In this document: positions 5,751-6,714 of the stretch, piece after piece
Position numbering within the stretch: the first letter of the stretch is position 1
Layout of the letters: every line of letters begins with the position of its first letter
NCBI GenBank assembly: GCA_020441605.1
Contig: JAGRLX010000355.1
Coordinates: 3,688 to 10,401 of the forward strand
Direction: 5' to 3'
Length of the DNA stretch: 6,714 nt
Source: Alphaproteobacteria bacterium
GTDB lineage: Bacteria > Pseudomonadota > Alphaproteobacteria > Rhizobiales > Aestuariivirgaceae
Program-made: the position numbers and the translations under genes
Notes under the pieces: model-generated
Database searches by the model: none
The model's input: only the letters and a program-made list of their open reading frames with translations
What the model was told of the DNA's origin: nothing

Positions 5751-6714
5751 TCATCCGGCCCATTTGCTGTCCGGGCCGGAGGTCAGGTTGAGGATGCCAC
5801 GTGCGGCGCTGGTGGTCCAGTCGAACTGGGTGGCTCCAGTCACCAGCTGGTTGAAGCTCCAGGCTTCGGCGCTGGACACCGGGCTCATGCTGGTGGACGA
5901 ATAGTCACCCCAGCGGCAGGCGCCGCGCGACGTGGAATTGCATGGCGTTCCAAAACCGTCGGTGGCGAACTGCGACCCGGACGTGGCCGCAACCGCGTAG
6001 CTCCAGCCAAAATTGCCGTGATTCAGGCCGGTGAACACCAGGTGGGCGGCGTTGCCGGTCCCGGCGGTCGCCGCCGTGCGCGAGGCTGTGATGATCGCCG
6101 GCGCGCCGAGGAGGCCCGAACCCGTGGCAATCGACGGGTTGAACAGGTGGCCGGTGGGATCATCCGAGAGGAATTCGGTCACCGCATTCACCGTGCTGGT
6201 GGTCGATGTCTTGCTGAGCGAATACCAGCGGATCGCGGCCCGGCCGCCATTGTTGACGGTGTGAACGTTCCAGATGTTGCCCAGCGACTGAATGCTGTTG
6301 GACTGGAAGCGTCCGTCCAGCGTGTCGAGCTTCTGGCCGTTCGGCTGGGGAGCGCCGGAGGCTGAGGTCCAGGCCGGGATGGCGTAGGATGGCTTGGCCG
6401 CGACCGTATCGTTCAAGGCATCGCCGCTATTCTGGCCCTGATTCTTGAGGTCATAACGGACAATTGTATTGCCGCCACCGGATCCAGGAGAGAGAAATGT
6501 CGCCTGAATGTTGGTGTCGAGCTGGATCGGCGGGGCGAGGTTCGGCTCCAGGCCCTGGAAGCATGCTACGGACACCGGGCTGCCGGTCAGCGTCGGAATC
6601 TTGTCGATCGACAGGATGGCACCTGGAACAGTCGTGCCGAAGTCATTGGCGGTGATGAACCAGCGGTAGTGGCTGGAGCCCACATTGGGATAGTCCCAGA
6701 AGCTGTTGGCGGCC
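5751..6714 (-). CDS. Probable exported beta-propeller-like protein, C-terminal part (5' end beyond window)
   Basis: The frame is open to the window edge, giving 320 visible residues with the start and any signal peptide outside. It is rich in Ser, Thr, Ala, Gly and Asn, as in secreted proteins. FWDYPN at 6701-6684 followed by YRWFITANDFG resembles the DYP.vG....yit.N.F block of secreted propeller-like hypothetical proteins. CRWGDYSSTSMSP at about 5915-5877 resembles the WGDYS..s.dP block near their C-terminus. Only three cysteines are visible, two of them eleven residues apart just before WGDYS (CNSTSRGAC), which could form a disulfide outside the cytoplasm. I do not recognise an enzyme active site. 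It is separated from the sulfotransferase operon by a strong terminator, so a functional link is not implied. Coding is certain; the fold and export are inferred from composition and motifs. Confidence 0.75.
   Translation of the reverse strand, partial: AANSFWDYPNVGSSHYRWFITANDFGTTVPGAILSIDKIPTLTGSPVSVACFQGLEPNLAPPIQLDTNIQATFLSPGSGGGNTIVRYDLKNQGQNSGDALNDTVAAKPSYAIPAWTSASGAPQPNGQKLDTLDGRFQSNSIQSLGNIWNVHTVNNGGRAAIRWYSLSKTSTTSTVNAVTEFLSDDPTGHLFNPSIATGSGLLGAPAIITASRTAATAGTGNAAHLVFTGLNHGNFGWSYAVAATSGSQFATDGFGTPCNSTSRGACRWGDYSSTSMSPVSSAEAWSFNQLVTGATQFDWTTSAARGILNLTSGPDSKWAG

Noticed and set aside
5175..6365. Open frame of 396 codons on the plus strand, running through the intergenic region
   Set aside because: It crosses the operon control region and the terminator and is antisense to two supported genes. 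Its product is Gly/Arg-rich and unlike any family I know.
1..6714. tRNA, rRNA, CRISPR array, insertion sequence or attachment site
   Set aside because: No cloverleaf-like segment, no regularly spaced repeats, no transposase or integrase motifs and no terminal inverted repeats with target duplications were seen.

Overview
The window looks like part of a high-GC alphaproteobacterial chromosome, probably of the order Hyphomicrobiales (rhizobia and relatives). The basis is its GC-rich coding style and the close resemblance of the partial dehydratase at the left edge to rhizobial sugar-acid dehydratases. Genus cannot be set from this sequence. All six genes I accept are on the minus strand, so transcription runs from high to low coordinates.

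Layout in the direction of transcription. (1) 6714-5751 is the C-terminal part of a probable exported beta-propeller-like protein. It ends in a strong rho-independent terminator at 5735-5708. (2) 5707-5529 is a non-coding stretch with repeated ATTGTC/GACAAT motifs, a 7+7 bp palindrome and a TTGACA box; it is the likely control region of the next operon. (3) 5528-3000 is an 842-residue three-module protein: a GT32/Caps_synth-like glycosyltransferase, a sulfotransferase-like module and a WcbI-like putative acyltransferase. (4) 2981-2337, 2281-1166 and 1134-367 are three stand-alone sulfotransferase-family proteins of clearly different subtypes, with gaps of only 18, 55 and 31 bp. (5) 363-348 is a small hairpin just after the operon, followed by a candidate promoter. 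(6) 277-1 is the N-terminal part of an IlvD/Edd-family sugar-acid dehydratase with its own Shine-Dalgarno sequence, probably a separate transcription unit belonging to sugar catabolism.

The central operon (5528-367) is the point of interest. It holds four sulfotransferase-type modules, one glycosyltransferase module and one acyltransferase-like module in four genes, with no polymerase, flippase or sugar-nucleotide gene in view. The simplest inference is a glycan or glycolipid decoration cassette that adds a sugar and several sulfate (and perhaps acyl) groups to a cell-surface molecule whose backbone is made elsewhere. Substrates, and the activity of each module, cannot be read from the sequence. 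The WcbI-like module also has a Glu where I expect the family Cys. No tRNA, rRNA, CRISPR array or insertion sequence was seen.
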